A DNA stretch of 64,000 bases from Charina bottae. Taxonomy: Eukaryota > Chordata > Lepidosauria > Squamata > Charinaidae. The position numbers and the translations under genes are program-made. The stretch is taken from NCBI GenBank assembly GCA_023362775.1, contig JALMGJ010000003.1:182563725-182627724 (forward strand). Direction: 5' to 3'. A model generated the notes under the pieces. It made no database searches and was not told the origin of the DNA. It saw only the letters and a list, made by a program, of their open reading frames with translations. Positions 1 to 12,400 of this stretch are shown here, one piece after another; the first letter of the stretch is position 1, and each line of letters starts with the position of its first letter.

Positions 1-929
1 TCAAACTCCATACTTCCCATGACTTGTTGCCAAGCATCTCAGTGGCCGAATTCATAAAAGATGCTAAACATGGCTTAGCATAAGTCACACAAGAAGTGCT
101 ACATACTGCACTAAACCATGGGTTACCTAACGATGACCTACTGCTTAACAATAATTCACTGGGTCTGCAGAATATATTAAGAATGTATTATGCAGTGTGA
201 ATCCACCCTAAAGATTCACATGGTCTCCACTCTCTTTTTTCTTTCCCAGCTGCTAAAAGGTAGAGCTTCAGGTCAGCCAACTGTTGTTAAGGACTTCTTC
301 ACTGTCATGTTAAATCACATGATTACAGTTATCCAAAATCACAATGAAATAACTTCTACATTCCTCCCCCTTTGGCCACAGGGGTGGAAGAAGAGAGAGC
401 AGAATATGCAAACTGGAGGCTTCCTGCTGTTCACCTCTGGTCATGCAACCATACTACTGCACAATTCAGTGCCATTACAAAGTATGGCAATTGTGTTATG
501 TTAGCAATTATTTCTGAACCACTCTGTCTATTGACATGGCTTGTGGAGCAGTTCTGGAAGTTGCTTTTGGAAAGGATGCAAAAGTGTCCTCCTGACTTTT
601 AAGAGATTCATTTTGGAACCATTTAGATAAAGGCCCTCAAGTTTAAATACTTTCTGATTGAGAAAGTACAGTTTATAGTTAAAGGGAGAAGCATAAAAAC
701 TGAGAAAAAAAGTTAGATCTGCCAGTAAAGTGACAGCTGTTATCTTGATTTCAGTTGTGCAAGTTCAGTCTAGAAAGAAAGCCCTTGGGGCAATGTTTTA
801 TTTTGAAATGGTTATGACAGAAGTATGTTTTAAGTTCAAAGATAAAGCCAGTCATAGACATAATATAGACAAAATGTCATTTGCACTGCTATTAAGAGAG
901 ATGCCTCTGGGAGCTTCCGGTGAGGATTC

Positions 930-2448
930 ATGATGAACTAGACATCCCTGAAGGAGCGGGGACGGCACTGTGGTGGTGATTGGCGGCCAGATGGTGCATT
1001 CTGGCCGGTGCAGTCTCTCCAGAAAAAGGAGAAATTGTGAGATCGTCCACTTGCACTCCAGACAGCTGCTCCTTGTGAGTATATTGCAGGAACTGAGGTT
1101 TTTGTGGTTGGCTTGTGAGTTGAGGGATTTCAATCAAGCTCACAGCCATAATGCAGCCTATAGGGACATAAGGTTCATACAAACCTCATTTCTTAAACAC
1201 TTTCAAATGTAACTAATTTACAGCTAAAGAGAGATTTTCTGAGTGGCAGGATAAAAATTCCACTTGGTGAGTCAACGTTCTTTTTGGATTACAAAGGAAA
1301 AACAAGGTTTTAAAGATTTAAAAACTTTTGGCAAAAAGATTAACAAGGAGTGGATGTAAGAAAGTTTAAAACAGAAGGGGACGGTTATTTTGAAAGATTA
1401 TTTTTTGGTGAAAGTGCTTTTGAATAAATTGGAATTAAATTAGATAAATGAACCAGACCTTCGTGGGAATGTTTTTTGTTTACTATTAAAGACTGCAGAT
1501 AATTGGTGGATTTTACAGAAAAGATAAAGGTAATATGAGGCAGCCTGTGATGCTGCCTGTAACTACAGAGTACCACTTGAGTCGAAAGTATTAAGGGCAA
1601 GAGAAGACCAAATAGGAAAAAAAAAAAAGGGGGGGGGAAGCTTGCCTTTTCTCTTTCCCTTGTTTGAGACACTTTCATTTTTGGATTCTAATATCATAAT
1701 GGCAACCACCAGAAAAGCGGCAAAAATGGAGGGGAGGGGAGGATCTCTAGAGCAACCTGCAGAGAGAGGAATTACACCAGATTTGCTTCAGAAAATGTTT
1801 GAGCAAGTGGCCAGTAAGTTAGCTGAATCACTTGATACGAAATTGAGAGCTTTTGAAAAAAGAATGGATAAAAGACTTGTAAAGATGAAAGAGGAGATGA
1901 AAGAAGTTAAGAAGATGGAAAGTTCTGTAAAACAAGTGCCTGGAGATATAAAACAAATTAATGACCAAGTGGAAATCTTGGAGAGTAAGACAGAAGTTAT
2001 AGAGAGAGAGTTGGAAAGAGAACTGGATAATCTGGCTCTATTGAAATTGAGAGAAAGAATTTTGTTTGAGATTTAGAGCAATCCCAGAGGATTCTGGTGA
2101 AGATAAAAGCTTTTGCAAAATTTTTGGATTGGGATGAGGAGGATACAGAGGCAGAAATCGATAAAGTATATAGGATAAATAGATGATTTGCGAGAATAAG
2201 AAATGTTTCAAGGGATGCTCTAGTGCACTTTGTCAGGAAGAAGACAAGGGATCAAGTTTTGCAGCAGCATTTTAATACAAGACTGAAGATTGATAATACA
2301 GATGTAATTGTTCTTAAAGAAATTCCTAGTAGAATTTTGCATTAGAGAAAAGAATATTCTTATTAAAGCAGAAAAAGATACCATTTTGATGAGACAAATT
2401 GGAAGGTATGATTTTTACTTTTAAAAAGCAGAGGTTTCAATTGAATTC
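930..2448 (+). mobile_element. Decayed L1 LINE: 5' region and ORF1
   Basis: The stretch from about 1699 encodes an L1 ORF1 relic: an ATG at 1699, a 125-residue coiled-coil region (MATTRKAAKMEGRG..., Lys/Glu heptads to 2073), a stop at 2074-2076, then RNA-binding-domain relics in shifting frames (AIPEDSGED, DWDEEDTEAEIDKVYR-like, DALVHFV) to about 2440. The 5' flank from about 930 contains a poly-A/poly-G tract (1617-1637) and is probably its 5' UTR; that boundary is uncertain. The element lies in AFG3L2 intron 6, antisense to the gene. It is broken by several stops and frameshifts. Confidence 0.75.
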
Positions 2449-2716
2449 TGTCCAGAAGGCGAGGGAATTTCGAAGCTGCCACTGGTTCTCGGGAAGGAGG
2501 GAGCGCATTCCAAGGAGATAAAAGGACTCATAGTCTGGATAGTCTTGGCAAGGAGTCAAAGAGAGTCAGAGTAGCTCCGCCCTAGAGTCTCCTAGGTTAT
2601 TTCCCCTTAGGTTAGTTAGGATAGCTTTAGTCTGGCAAGATTCTCTGAATGGTGAGAATAAAGAACTGGAGTTTGGATTACACTGACTTGTCGTTGTTCT
2701 TGGGCTGGCCCTGACA
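2449..2716 (+). mobile_element. Candidate solo LTR inside the L1
   Basis: Between the ORF1 relic and an ORF2 fragment lies a 268-base block that is neither. It begins TGTCC and ends CTGACA, so it has TG...CA ends, and has an AATAAAG signal at about 2660 followed by a T/G-rich segment, like the R-U5 part of a retroviral or Gypsy LTR. No target duplication is seen, so it may mark a rearrangement. Confidence 0.4.
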
Positions 2717-2885
2717 GGAGAGAACTTTATAAAATGGGTAAGATTGATTTACACTTCACAGAAAGCACAAATAATTGTTAATGGAGATCTAACAAAACCC
2801 TGTGAGATACAAAAAGGAACAAGACAGGGATGCCCACTGTATCCTCTTTTGTTTATTTTGGTCCTTTAAATACTGAATAGAGATA
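2717..2885 (+). mobile_element. L1 ORF2 reverse-transcriptase fragment
   Basis: In one frame it reads FIKWVRLIYTSQKAQIIVNG, then GTRQGCPLYPLLFIL, the L1 RT motif before the YADD box, then a stop. It is the same strand as the upstream ORF1 relic, so most of ORF2 has been deleted between them. Confidence 0.8.
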
Positions 2886-3367
2886 TTTGTGACTGATCCT
2901 GAAAAACTAGGTTTTTAAAGTGTGGCTTATTGGAAAAGATTTTAGTGTCTGTCAAAGACGAATACTAGAATTTTCTATGGTACTGCTATGGATTGCTGTT
3001 GTTTACAAAATACAAAACCAAGTGTCATCTACCCTTTAATTTTTGTAACACCAAATTTAGTCAGAATCTGCCTAACTCCAATACTATAAAGGAAATGTGT
3101 AACTATAGCAAGAACAAGAAAATCCTGTGTTACTGAGCTGTTTACCAGATCAAAATTAAAAACACAAATTCCTCAGGATGCTGTAAAAACATTTCTGCCC
3201 CACCAAATTCAAACCATAGTTTTGTCATTTACATATGAGGACATAGCCCCTCGCCCTGATATGCTACTTAACATGGGAGCCAGACATCTATTTAACTTAT
3301 AGGAATGTATATATGTATAAGTGTTGCACCCTCTTGATGTTCGTAGGTAACTATGAATTCAATTTAC
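2886..3367. other. AFG3L2 intron 6, nothing recognised
   Basis: AT-rich intronic DNA between the L1 fragment and AFG3L2 exon 6. No exon, RNA or repeat is identified. The same holds for 1-929. Confidence 0.5.
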
Positions 3368-3442
3368 CCCATCAACAGGAGATTTCCCTGGAATAAAGAT
3401 GACTCTAACAAAGCGCTTGTTCACCACTTCTAGTTTGTCCAC
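3368..3442 (-). CDS. AFG3L2: AFG3L2 coding exon 6 (intermembrane-space domain)
   Basis: A 25-codon exon, phase 0 at both ends, reading [16 protein letters not shown] then IPGKSPVDG. Human has [23 protein letters not shown]. The acceptor is TTGGTAG and the donor GTAAAT. It is the last AFG3L2 exon I can find. The next exon (human QYVWFNIGSVDTFERN) is not seen in 1-3367 and must lie left of the window. Confidence 0.95.
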
Positions 3443-6400
3443 CTACCAAAAAGAAAAGAAACATATTATTACCAGTATTCCTTCTTCATGTAATACTATA
3501 TCTCTATCAGTATAAAGGCAGCAAAGCATTAATATTAGATTTATTAACTTTTCCAAATTGCTCTCCTTGCTAATTAAACTAGAGGCTTTAAATCTGGATC
3601 TGTACTACATATCTGTAAAAAAAAGTGTGTTTGATTTAAAATAAGAAATAAGAAGGTAGATGAAGTTGATAAATTCTCCCCCTGAGCAGACTACTATTGC
3701 TTCCTGCAATCCATAAAACTGTGTAATTTTCCTGACCATCGGTCCAGTATATATAATTGGACAATGGGAAGAAGCATCACAGGAAGTAAATGAGAATCCA
3801 TTACTCCCTGCTTTGTTGTTCTTTTTGTGCCTTAAATTGCACTGGTGGGCTCATCCTTTAAATGATTATAACAGAACAGCACCTGAAGCCATGGATCTTT
3901 TAACATTTCTTAAGCCTATTTTAAAGCTACCTTATTTGGCAACACGTGCACCTTTCAGTGCTTGCAATAGAGGTTTTTTTTCCTGAATTTCAGCTTTCCT
4001 ATTTAACTTTTGAGGTACTATAAACAGTTAAATGTGCCTTAGAGATTTATTTATAATTCAATTTATATCACCGCTCCATCGAAGGGGACCCTGAATAAGG
4101 CAGAGATACTGAATAAGGCAGATTGCTCCATTACCCTCCCCCAATATTTATAGTGGTATGCAAGAAAAAGGCTTTTCTGAGTCTGCCACTGCAAGATTAA
4201 CAGACTTATGGATCTCAAGAGATACATAAGCTAATACGAAGATACCTATTTGCTTGTCGTGAGGATCATTTTTTTTTCTAAGAAAAAACTGGAATTAGAG
4301 AATATCTTGCCCTCAGTTCAGTGTGTATGTGGTAAAAGTACTACTACCTTCTCAAAAGAAGGATAGATTTTTTTTTTTTGAAAAATAAGAAAATGAATCC
4401 TAAAGATTGGTTCCCTAACTAGGGAACCAAACTGAACATGTATTTATTCATATGCAAAGGTGGGGCAAGGATGATTATTAAAAAAAATAGATCTGCAAGT
4501 ACATTCCAAGTACATACTACCTTCTGAATATTTTAAAGAAAGCCTGTTCAGGATACTTTAGGTGCTCAATGTTTTTCAGACAAGACGGCTTAGGGCAGAG
4601 ATGGAATTCCCAGTGTGTACGGCTCTTCCATCCAGCCTGTCAAACTTGGGCAGAAGGTCCTCTCTCTCTAAAACACTGCAGTTTGAACCAAATTGCTCTG
4701 TATCTTTCTCTGGTTATCTAGTGAAGAAGGAATCAAATTTATTCCTCTGTCGCCAGATTACTAGGACTTTAGGCAGGCTAAAGATCCACTTTCTGACACT
4801 ATGCAGCCTCCAGGATACGTCCAGGAGCAATCTTTATATCCTATTTTTTCTCTGGAAGCCCAAAGCAACTTACATGGGCATACTCCTTTGCGCCTTTTCA
4901 ACAATAACAATAATGTAAAGTAGACTGATTGAGAGAGAGAATGAGGCCCGAAGTCTCCCAATAAGTTTCCACGGCTGAGGATGGAATCAAAACTGGTCCC
5001 TCCAGTCCTAGTTCCAACACTTTAACTGCTACTCTGCTTCGGATCATGGATCAATAAAACTGTTCCTTGTGCTAACTTTAGAATACTGTCTTCTAAAACA
5101 CACACACCTTAAAGTTCTTATTGCACTAATTACAATGTTAAGTACCTGAACTCTGGCACACATTCATTAACATTCCAGTAAACAGTGAGAACAGCCATAA
5201 TATTTAGAAGCTGAAGTATTTTCCAGAAACTAAAGCATCTAATTAATAAACCCACACACAACTACAGCAGTGATGTATTTGGGCCTTGCAACATGGGGAA
5301 CAATCAGACGGTGATTCTGGTTTCCACCGAATACAGGAAACTGCCTTATACTGGCCAAACAACCAGTCCATCAAGAACAGACAACCTATAAATCTACCGA
5401 TTTTGCTGAACTTCCAACTTGCGACTGATTCAGCTGCCATGATGAATAGTGAGGAACGTCTAAATATTATAGTTCAATTATGTCAGGTGAGTTACCATTT
5501 GTCCACTTCTCTGACTGGCATCAGTTCTCCTAGGGCATAGCTTTCCAAACTGTGTGTTGCGACAGTTTAGTGTGTCGCAACACAACCTGGAAGTGGCGGC
5601 GCGGGCGTGCATGGCGGCGGCGCGGGGGGGCACACAGTGGTGGTGTGCATGGCGACGGCAGTGGCGCACCATCAGCGCTTCTGTGTTTTAGCGGAAAACA
5701 TGAGGCCGTCCCCGCTGCCGCCATGCAACCCCCCGCGCCGCCACTGTGTACGCCCCCGCCGCCGCGCACCCCCCCGCGCCGCCGCCACCGTTGGTGTGTT
5801 GCCAACGGTGGCAGTTTGGAAAGCACTGTCCTAGGGTTTTAGATAGGAGTCTTTTTATATCTGGGGACATAAAGGATTAAAGCTTGAGTCTTCTGCATGG
5901 AAAACACTAGCTCTGTCTAGTGCCCTTGATATGGTATGATATGATATGATATGATATATGATATGATATGATGATATGATATGATGATATGATTTTATTT
6001 ATAAAATTTATATCACCGCCCATCTCCCTCCACCGGAGGGACTCTGGGCAGTTTACAACAAAATAATAAAAACAAAAAACATAAAATATACATAGAATAT
6101 AAAAATACAAATTATAAAACAAGATTAAAATCCAAGAGGCAAGAGTGGTAAAAAGATCTAACTTAATCCAATGTAGGAGAGGAGCTCTCTAAGGTATTAT
6201 CCATCCCCAAGAGTGACTATTCCTTCCTTGGTCCCAAGCAAGGCGGCAGAGCCAGGTTTTCAGGTTCTTCTGGAAGGTCAGGAGCGAAGGGGCTAATCTC
6301 ACCTCCAGGGGCAAGTTGTTCCACAGGGCGGGAGCTACTGCAGAGAAGGCACGCTATTTTGTTTCTCTATAAAATGTTAACACAAGTCCAGACTAAACTT

Positions 6401-9400
6401 TCTACGATCTGCTAGGTTAATCTGTGTCGACTTGAGTTTAGTCCCATTGATTTTAAATTATACAGCGATGCTATCTTTTATAAGATGATTTCCTAAGGCT
6501 ACTTACGACTCCTTTGGAAAGATAGTTGTTGACAAAGTCCTTCCATGTGATTTCTCTTCCAGAATTCCGGAAGATCATGTAATATAGTAGCACAGACCAG
6601 AAAACAGAAGTTGAGATGAAATAATACCGAAACTCTTTATCATCCCAGGGAAAATCACCCTAAAAGGAGAGAAAAGGAATTATTAGCTCCAGAGGACAAT
6701 TTTGTATAAAAAGGTAACAGATTTCTTATTTTACACTAACAAAAGCAAGCGTATAGTTTTTTAAATATCCTACCTACTACAATATTTTCCAAATTATATC
6801 TTTTATATTATTTTATTTAAACATATTTTAATTCTGTACATCACCTGAAAATGCATTATATGACAGGCACTATGTATTATAAATAAGCACAAGCAAAGAC
6901 TGGGCTGAAATAAATACAGATGCTTACCGCAAACACTGAGCTTAGATCAGACATATAAATTCAAAATATAGAGTGAGATAATTCATATTGCCTTCTATAC
7001 TAATATAGAATCGTATTTAATAATATTTTCTTAAATTAACTGCATTCCAATGGTGAAAAGAAAGGGAATATTATGAATTAATTAATTTATTTACTAAAGC
7101 TTATATGTTGCTCCAACTCCCAAAAGGAATTTGAGCAGCTTACATTCCTTTCTCTCGAGACACTAGACAGGAGCTTTACCACATTGCCTGTTTGGCCTGG
7201 GGTTAAGAAATAAAGCAGGTATCAGTTGACTTCCTGCTAACGGATTAGCTGCTGGGCGGGGCTGAGCTAGCTTCTCGCTCAAAAAAAAAAAAAAACGGTA
7301 AAGGCAGCCCCTTTGCAAAGAGCTCTTGGGCAGGGCTGAGCTAGCCTTTTTTTTTTTTACGTGAAGCTAGATCAGCCCCGCCCAGCAGCTCTTTGCAAAG
7401 GGGCTGCCTTTACCATGGGCTGGGGTGGCTGTGGCTTCCCAGGGCGTGGCAAGCAGCCCCAGAGCCGCACAGTTCTGGGGTTGCTTGCCGTCCTGCAAGG
7501 CAGGGTGCAGGGTGGCCAAAAGGGCAGTATGGGGGGGGGGGAGATAGGCGCGTGGGGGGATTTGAAGGCAGTCCCTTCCCTTGCTGAGGCTCGGGGTTGG
7601 GAGGGATCAAGCCCAGAATGGCTTGGATTGGGGTGGGTCCTCAGCTAACAACCGGTAAAATTTGCTTAACAGCAGCAAGGGGAATTGCTGGGATTGTGGC
7701 CACCAAGCGAAGCAGTCACGTGATATCTTGCTTAATGACCCCATCACTTAGCGACCTAAATTCCGGTCCCAGTTATGGTTGTTAAGTGAGGACTACCTGT
7801 AAAAGGGTGAAAGTGACAAGCCCTGTGGCACCTCATAACAGAGCACCCCAGGCTACAACTTTTCCTCTCCCCACTACCACTGACTGGAACCTCTCCCTCG
7901 AAAACCACTGTAAAACAGCGTGGGGGTGGCCAGTAGGATATTGACCAATCCAGCAGGATATCGACCAATCCAGCAGGACCAGGAGAATCACACTACTCTA
8001 TCCCAGTCCCACCACAGATCATCCATAAGGGCAATCAATATAGTTTCAGTACCATATTCAGGTCTGAAACACAACTGAAAAGGGTTTAGCTAATCCTTTT
8101 CTTCCAAGACTCCTTGTAACAGTAAGTCCACCATATTCTCAACAACCTCCCTAAAAAGGGAAGGCTGAAGACTAGATGATTATTGTTGTTGGGTTGAATG
8201 ATGGCTTCTTCAGGAGGGGGCATATCACCACTTCCTTCAAAGCAGATGGGACCATCTTCTTTCTCAAGGATGCATACCTACACCCCAACCCAACTTCCTG
8301 CTAACTCCCTGGAGGCTTTCGCCAATCAGGAAGGGTAGGGATCCAAACCCCAGGTGGCAGAATTGACCTCACAGAAAACCTTGTCCACTTCCTTAGGATC
8401 ATTGAATCAAACTCATCTGAGATTACTTCACAAGACATAGCCTCAAGCACCTCTGTAAGATTTGCTCAGCTGGCACCCAACATCAGGCAAATTTAATTTT
8501 CTCTTCCAGATGTCTTGAAAACTCCTCACCCCAGCGCACTAACTGTTCTTTGGTCTATCCTTCCCTAATAGGGTCCAAGTAATTGAAGTGATGAATTAAA
8601 ATCCTCCTTTAACTGGTACATTACAAAATAATGATTCATGATAAAGCAAGTTGGTAAATAGTGACATTAAAAAAAGAAGAAGAAGAAGAAAAGAATTGGA
8701 ACCTTTTGCAATCTTGACCACCAGTTAGAATCTTCTTTCTTGCCACCTTTTTTGCCCCCACTACTACCTCCTCCACTGCCAGACTTGGAAGGTTGCTGGG
8801 ACTCAGCCTCCTTTGTATCTATAATAAAAATGCATATATGTTTCAATGGAAATTATAAAGGATTTATTAAAATTATCACTCTGACATTCTCAGACATTGT
8901 CAGTTTTGTATACACAATACTTATACAACATTAATTGCTATAATAGCCAAACAAGACCTTCAAGTAATTGTAATTTTTGCACATCTAACCCCAGAATTGT
9001 TGGGAGTCAAGACGGCATACAAATTTGATTAATACACTCCTATTCTATTACATCCAGCATCTAATATTACTGTTGTTGTCCTCTGTTTCCCACCCAACTG
9101 AATACAGATGCCATGGTGCAGGAAAATACAAAGTGTTATTGTGATACAATATGAGGTGGCTCCAGCCACTTTAGTGTGCCAATAATCTCAAAGCCAAGAG
9201 GTGTCTGAAAACGTAGGGTGCTAATCCTGGAGTCTTTCAAAAGCCTATACACAGCCACTTCAAGATAATAACCCCCCAAAAAACTATACTAATATTCAAA
9301 TCATGTGATTATGCTAACAACGTTAGAGCATGTAAGTACTGGTAATGAGAGAGAGTTTTGTAAAAAAAAATTACATATTATAGAGAGCCCCTCAGGAAGA

Positions 9401-12400
9401 TATGCAGGAATAAATTGGTATGACTGGGATGTTTCAAACACAGCTTGCTATTTTCCAATACAGTACTGGATTTCAGTAAGACAAAATCCAGTTTTCAGTG
9501 AAAAGATAATCTACTCTCAGTTTCTTTCATACATTTCCAATTGTGTTTATTAAAATATCTGTAGTAATGTTATGGCCCACAAAATGGAAGGCTGGAAATT
9601 CAAAGTCTCCTCTCCCAGATGCCCTCTGGTTCCTTGTACCTGCTCTGAAGCAGCAGCTTGGTCATTCCTGCTGCAACCACTATCCTTCAGGGGGTCTTAC
9701 CCTACATCTAGCCCCTAACACTGATACGTAAGAGAGATAGGATTCTCTCACGCTATGGTGCCTTTCTAGCAACTAAAACGCCAAAAAGCAAAAGTTGAAA
9801 TAATTTTGAAAGTGCCACAGACTGTTTGTGTAATATAGTAAAACCCCTTTTTAGCTGTAGGCATTAAAAAGCAGATATTCAGTGTGGAAGGAGAAATTAC
9901 AGAGTTGCTCTGAGGACATTTTTATTGCAACTTTCATATTAGCTAAGAAAGAAAGAAATCCAATATAAAATGAAATATTCCAGGCAGAATATTTGAAGTG
10001 ATGTCTGTAGCTTGAATCATGTCAACTGGATTTCTGTTTTCTCAGTGGAAACGTTTCGCTCCTTATCCAAGGAGCTTCTTCAGTCTGAGCAAAGTTAGTA
10101 AGGGAATCCTAAATATGTTTCTAGGTAGCTGTGTGACCTTACACCTGGGGCTAGGTCATGGTTATATTGAGATGTTATTTTAACCCTTTTGATAAAAGGA
10201 CTTAAAATAACATCTCAAATAACCATGACCTAGCCCCAGGTGCAAGGTCACACAGCTACCTAGAAACATATTTAGGATTCCCTTACTAACTTTGCTCAGA
10301 CTGAAGAAGCTCCTTGGATAAGGAGCGAAACGTTTCCACTGAGAAAACAGAAATCCAGTTGACATGATTCAAGCTACAGACAATTCCACCTGGATGACCG
10401 AGAACCTTCATAGACATTTGAAGTGATGCTTCAAATGAAAGGTCCTCAACCCCAAATCTCCAAAGAGACTAGAGAGAAATTTAATTACAGATTATCATAA
10501 TAGTGTGTGTGTGTGTGTGTGTGTGCCTCCACCTCCCCCACCCCCATGAATATAGCTTGAACTATCAATAAAGGCTAAACTAAACACCTAATTTTTTAAC
10601 TGGTACAAAGAGAAAGAAAGACAGACAGACAGACAGACTTGGCATTATCTTATTGTAAACCGCCCAGAGTCCCTCCGGAGGAGGGAGATGGGCGGTGATA
10701 GAAATTTGGTTAATAAATGAATAAATAAATGCAGGAAACTGAAATAAAAAATCTAGCAGAAATTCCTGGCTACACATATCTATTTATTTCTACACAATGG
10801 GGAAGATAAAAACATTGTCTTTTACTGGGCCTCTCTCCACAAACTTTTTTCTCTTTCACTGCATTTTTACCAAAGACATATGCAGTATGACTGTGTGTGT
10901 GTGAGACAGAGATAATGTATCTGATCTGTACATGACAAAAGGGGATCTCTCACTCATGACAATATGAATTGTGAAACTGAGACTGTAGTTTGGCATGCAG
11001 GCTAGGTTCCCAACATTATTTTACTGTGATTGCCCAGCTAATTCTGTTTATGCTACTCCATCAGTGGTGTCCTCAGGGAGGAAAGGGTCAGAACCAGCAA
11101 GATGGCAGATGGACCATTACAATACAAACCTCACTTCTTCATTGTGACATACAATGTTGGCAGATGTACAAGAGGTGGAACTTCCATCAAGATGCTTCTT
11201 CTGTGCTCTTGCTGATTTTGACACCCCCCTCCTATGAGCACTATTGCCCTCCATGTTACCCCTTCTCTTTGTCCTCTTACTTTTTTCAAATGAATGCACA
11301 ATGGATACTGAATAATCAGCTCTTTGCTTTTGAGCAACACCCAAGACCATTAGGGCAATGAATTCCATAAGGCATGTGAAACTGTTAGACATAAGCAGAG
11401 TCAGGACGAGTCCATATATAATTCTAAACAAGGTATATAACAAATCTCTGACAAAGAACTAACAACTGAATATGGTGAATTCAAATCTGAAATGTGAGTA
11501 TATCCAATAGACTAGACTTTTTCTAGCTAAAATGTACTAACAGAAAGGAAAAGAACACAATAGAAGTGAAGAACAGGAAGATTATCTTTGGGGGAGGTCA
11601 CTTCAGCCAATTTAAGTATTGAATTAGGAAACAATAAACATGTATACTGGTGCAAGTGATCATTTGGATTAATGAGTACTAAAGATGCTAAAGTTAATAT
11701 TCATTCTACATACAGGCCTCTAATGAAAGAGCTTGGTACCTTTGGGTTCTCCATTGGAATCTTTTGCTTCATTAGGTTTCTTTCCTTCAGGAAAATATTT
11801 TTCAAATCCTATTAAAAGCAAGCAGTGGAAATAAAAATCACCTATATATTGATGCCTAAGACAGTAAAGCTTCATTATATACGTATATTATCAGTTGGCT
11901 CCCAGGTGCAATTCAAGGTGCTGGTTATCACCTTTAAAGCCCTTCAGGGCATACAGCCGCCAGGCTATGAGAGGCCATTGATCTCCAATTGCTTCTGCCC
12001 ATCTGGTGCAATCAAGCAGGATAGGTGTGCTCCAGATCCTATCCATCAAACAGGGTCGTCTTACAAGATCCAGCAGGCACACCAATCTGGTTGCAGCTCC
12101 TGCCCTCTGGAATGATATACCTGAAAGATTTGTGCAGCTCCCACCCTTATGATGTTCCAGAAACTAATAAAAAACTGGCTGTTCTCCCGGGGCCTTCGAA
12201 CAGGGTGGTTGTGGAGCTCCTTTTAGTTTAGATTAATATTTTCTGGTTTAAGACTGTATTCTCTTTTTTTATACGTATTTTTTCTTTTATTTGTAAGCTA
12301 CCCAGAGTCATCATGGAGTCAGGCGGCCTTGAAATTGGATTAAATAAATAAAATAAAAATCCCATGAATCAAAGAAGTGAAAGAGACTTATAACTGTAAT

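Larger units (their letters stand above)
10004..10415. mobile_element. Penelope-like palindromic insertion with hammerhead-like motifs
   Basis: A 412-base insertion flanked by an exact 13-bp duplication, ATTTGAAGTGATG, at 9991-10003 and 10416-10428. Its two arms, about 10002-10184 and 10197-10382, are near-perfect inverted copies with a tiny spacer. Each arm carries CTGAAGA, a 7-bp hairpin and GAAAC (see the separate RNA entries). A second element of the family lies at 37436-37888. Penelope-like retroelements are known for hammerhead motifs, inverted terminal copies and variable target duplications, which is the basis for the class call. No RT or GIY-YIG coding remains. It lies in AFG3L2 intron 3. 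Confidence 0.7.

Noticed and set aside
190..602. Two overlapping frames near the left end as possible AFG3L2 exons
   Set aside because: They are on the wrong strand and lack any AFG3L2 motif; no exon after exon 6 is visible.
5552..5842. Several Pro/Arg/Gly-rich frames on both strands (also at 21100-21404 and 30079-30357)
   Set aside because: They come from the GGC/CCG core of the GC-rich MITE, which is open in most frames by composition. Not proteins.
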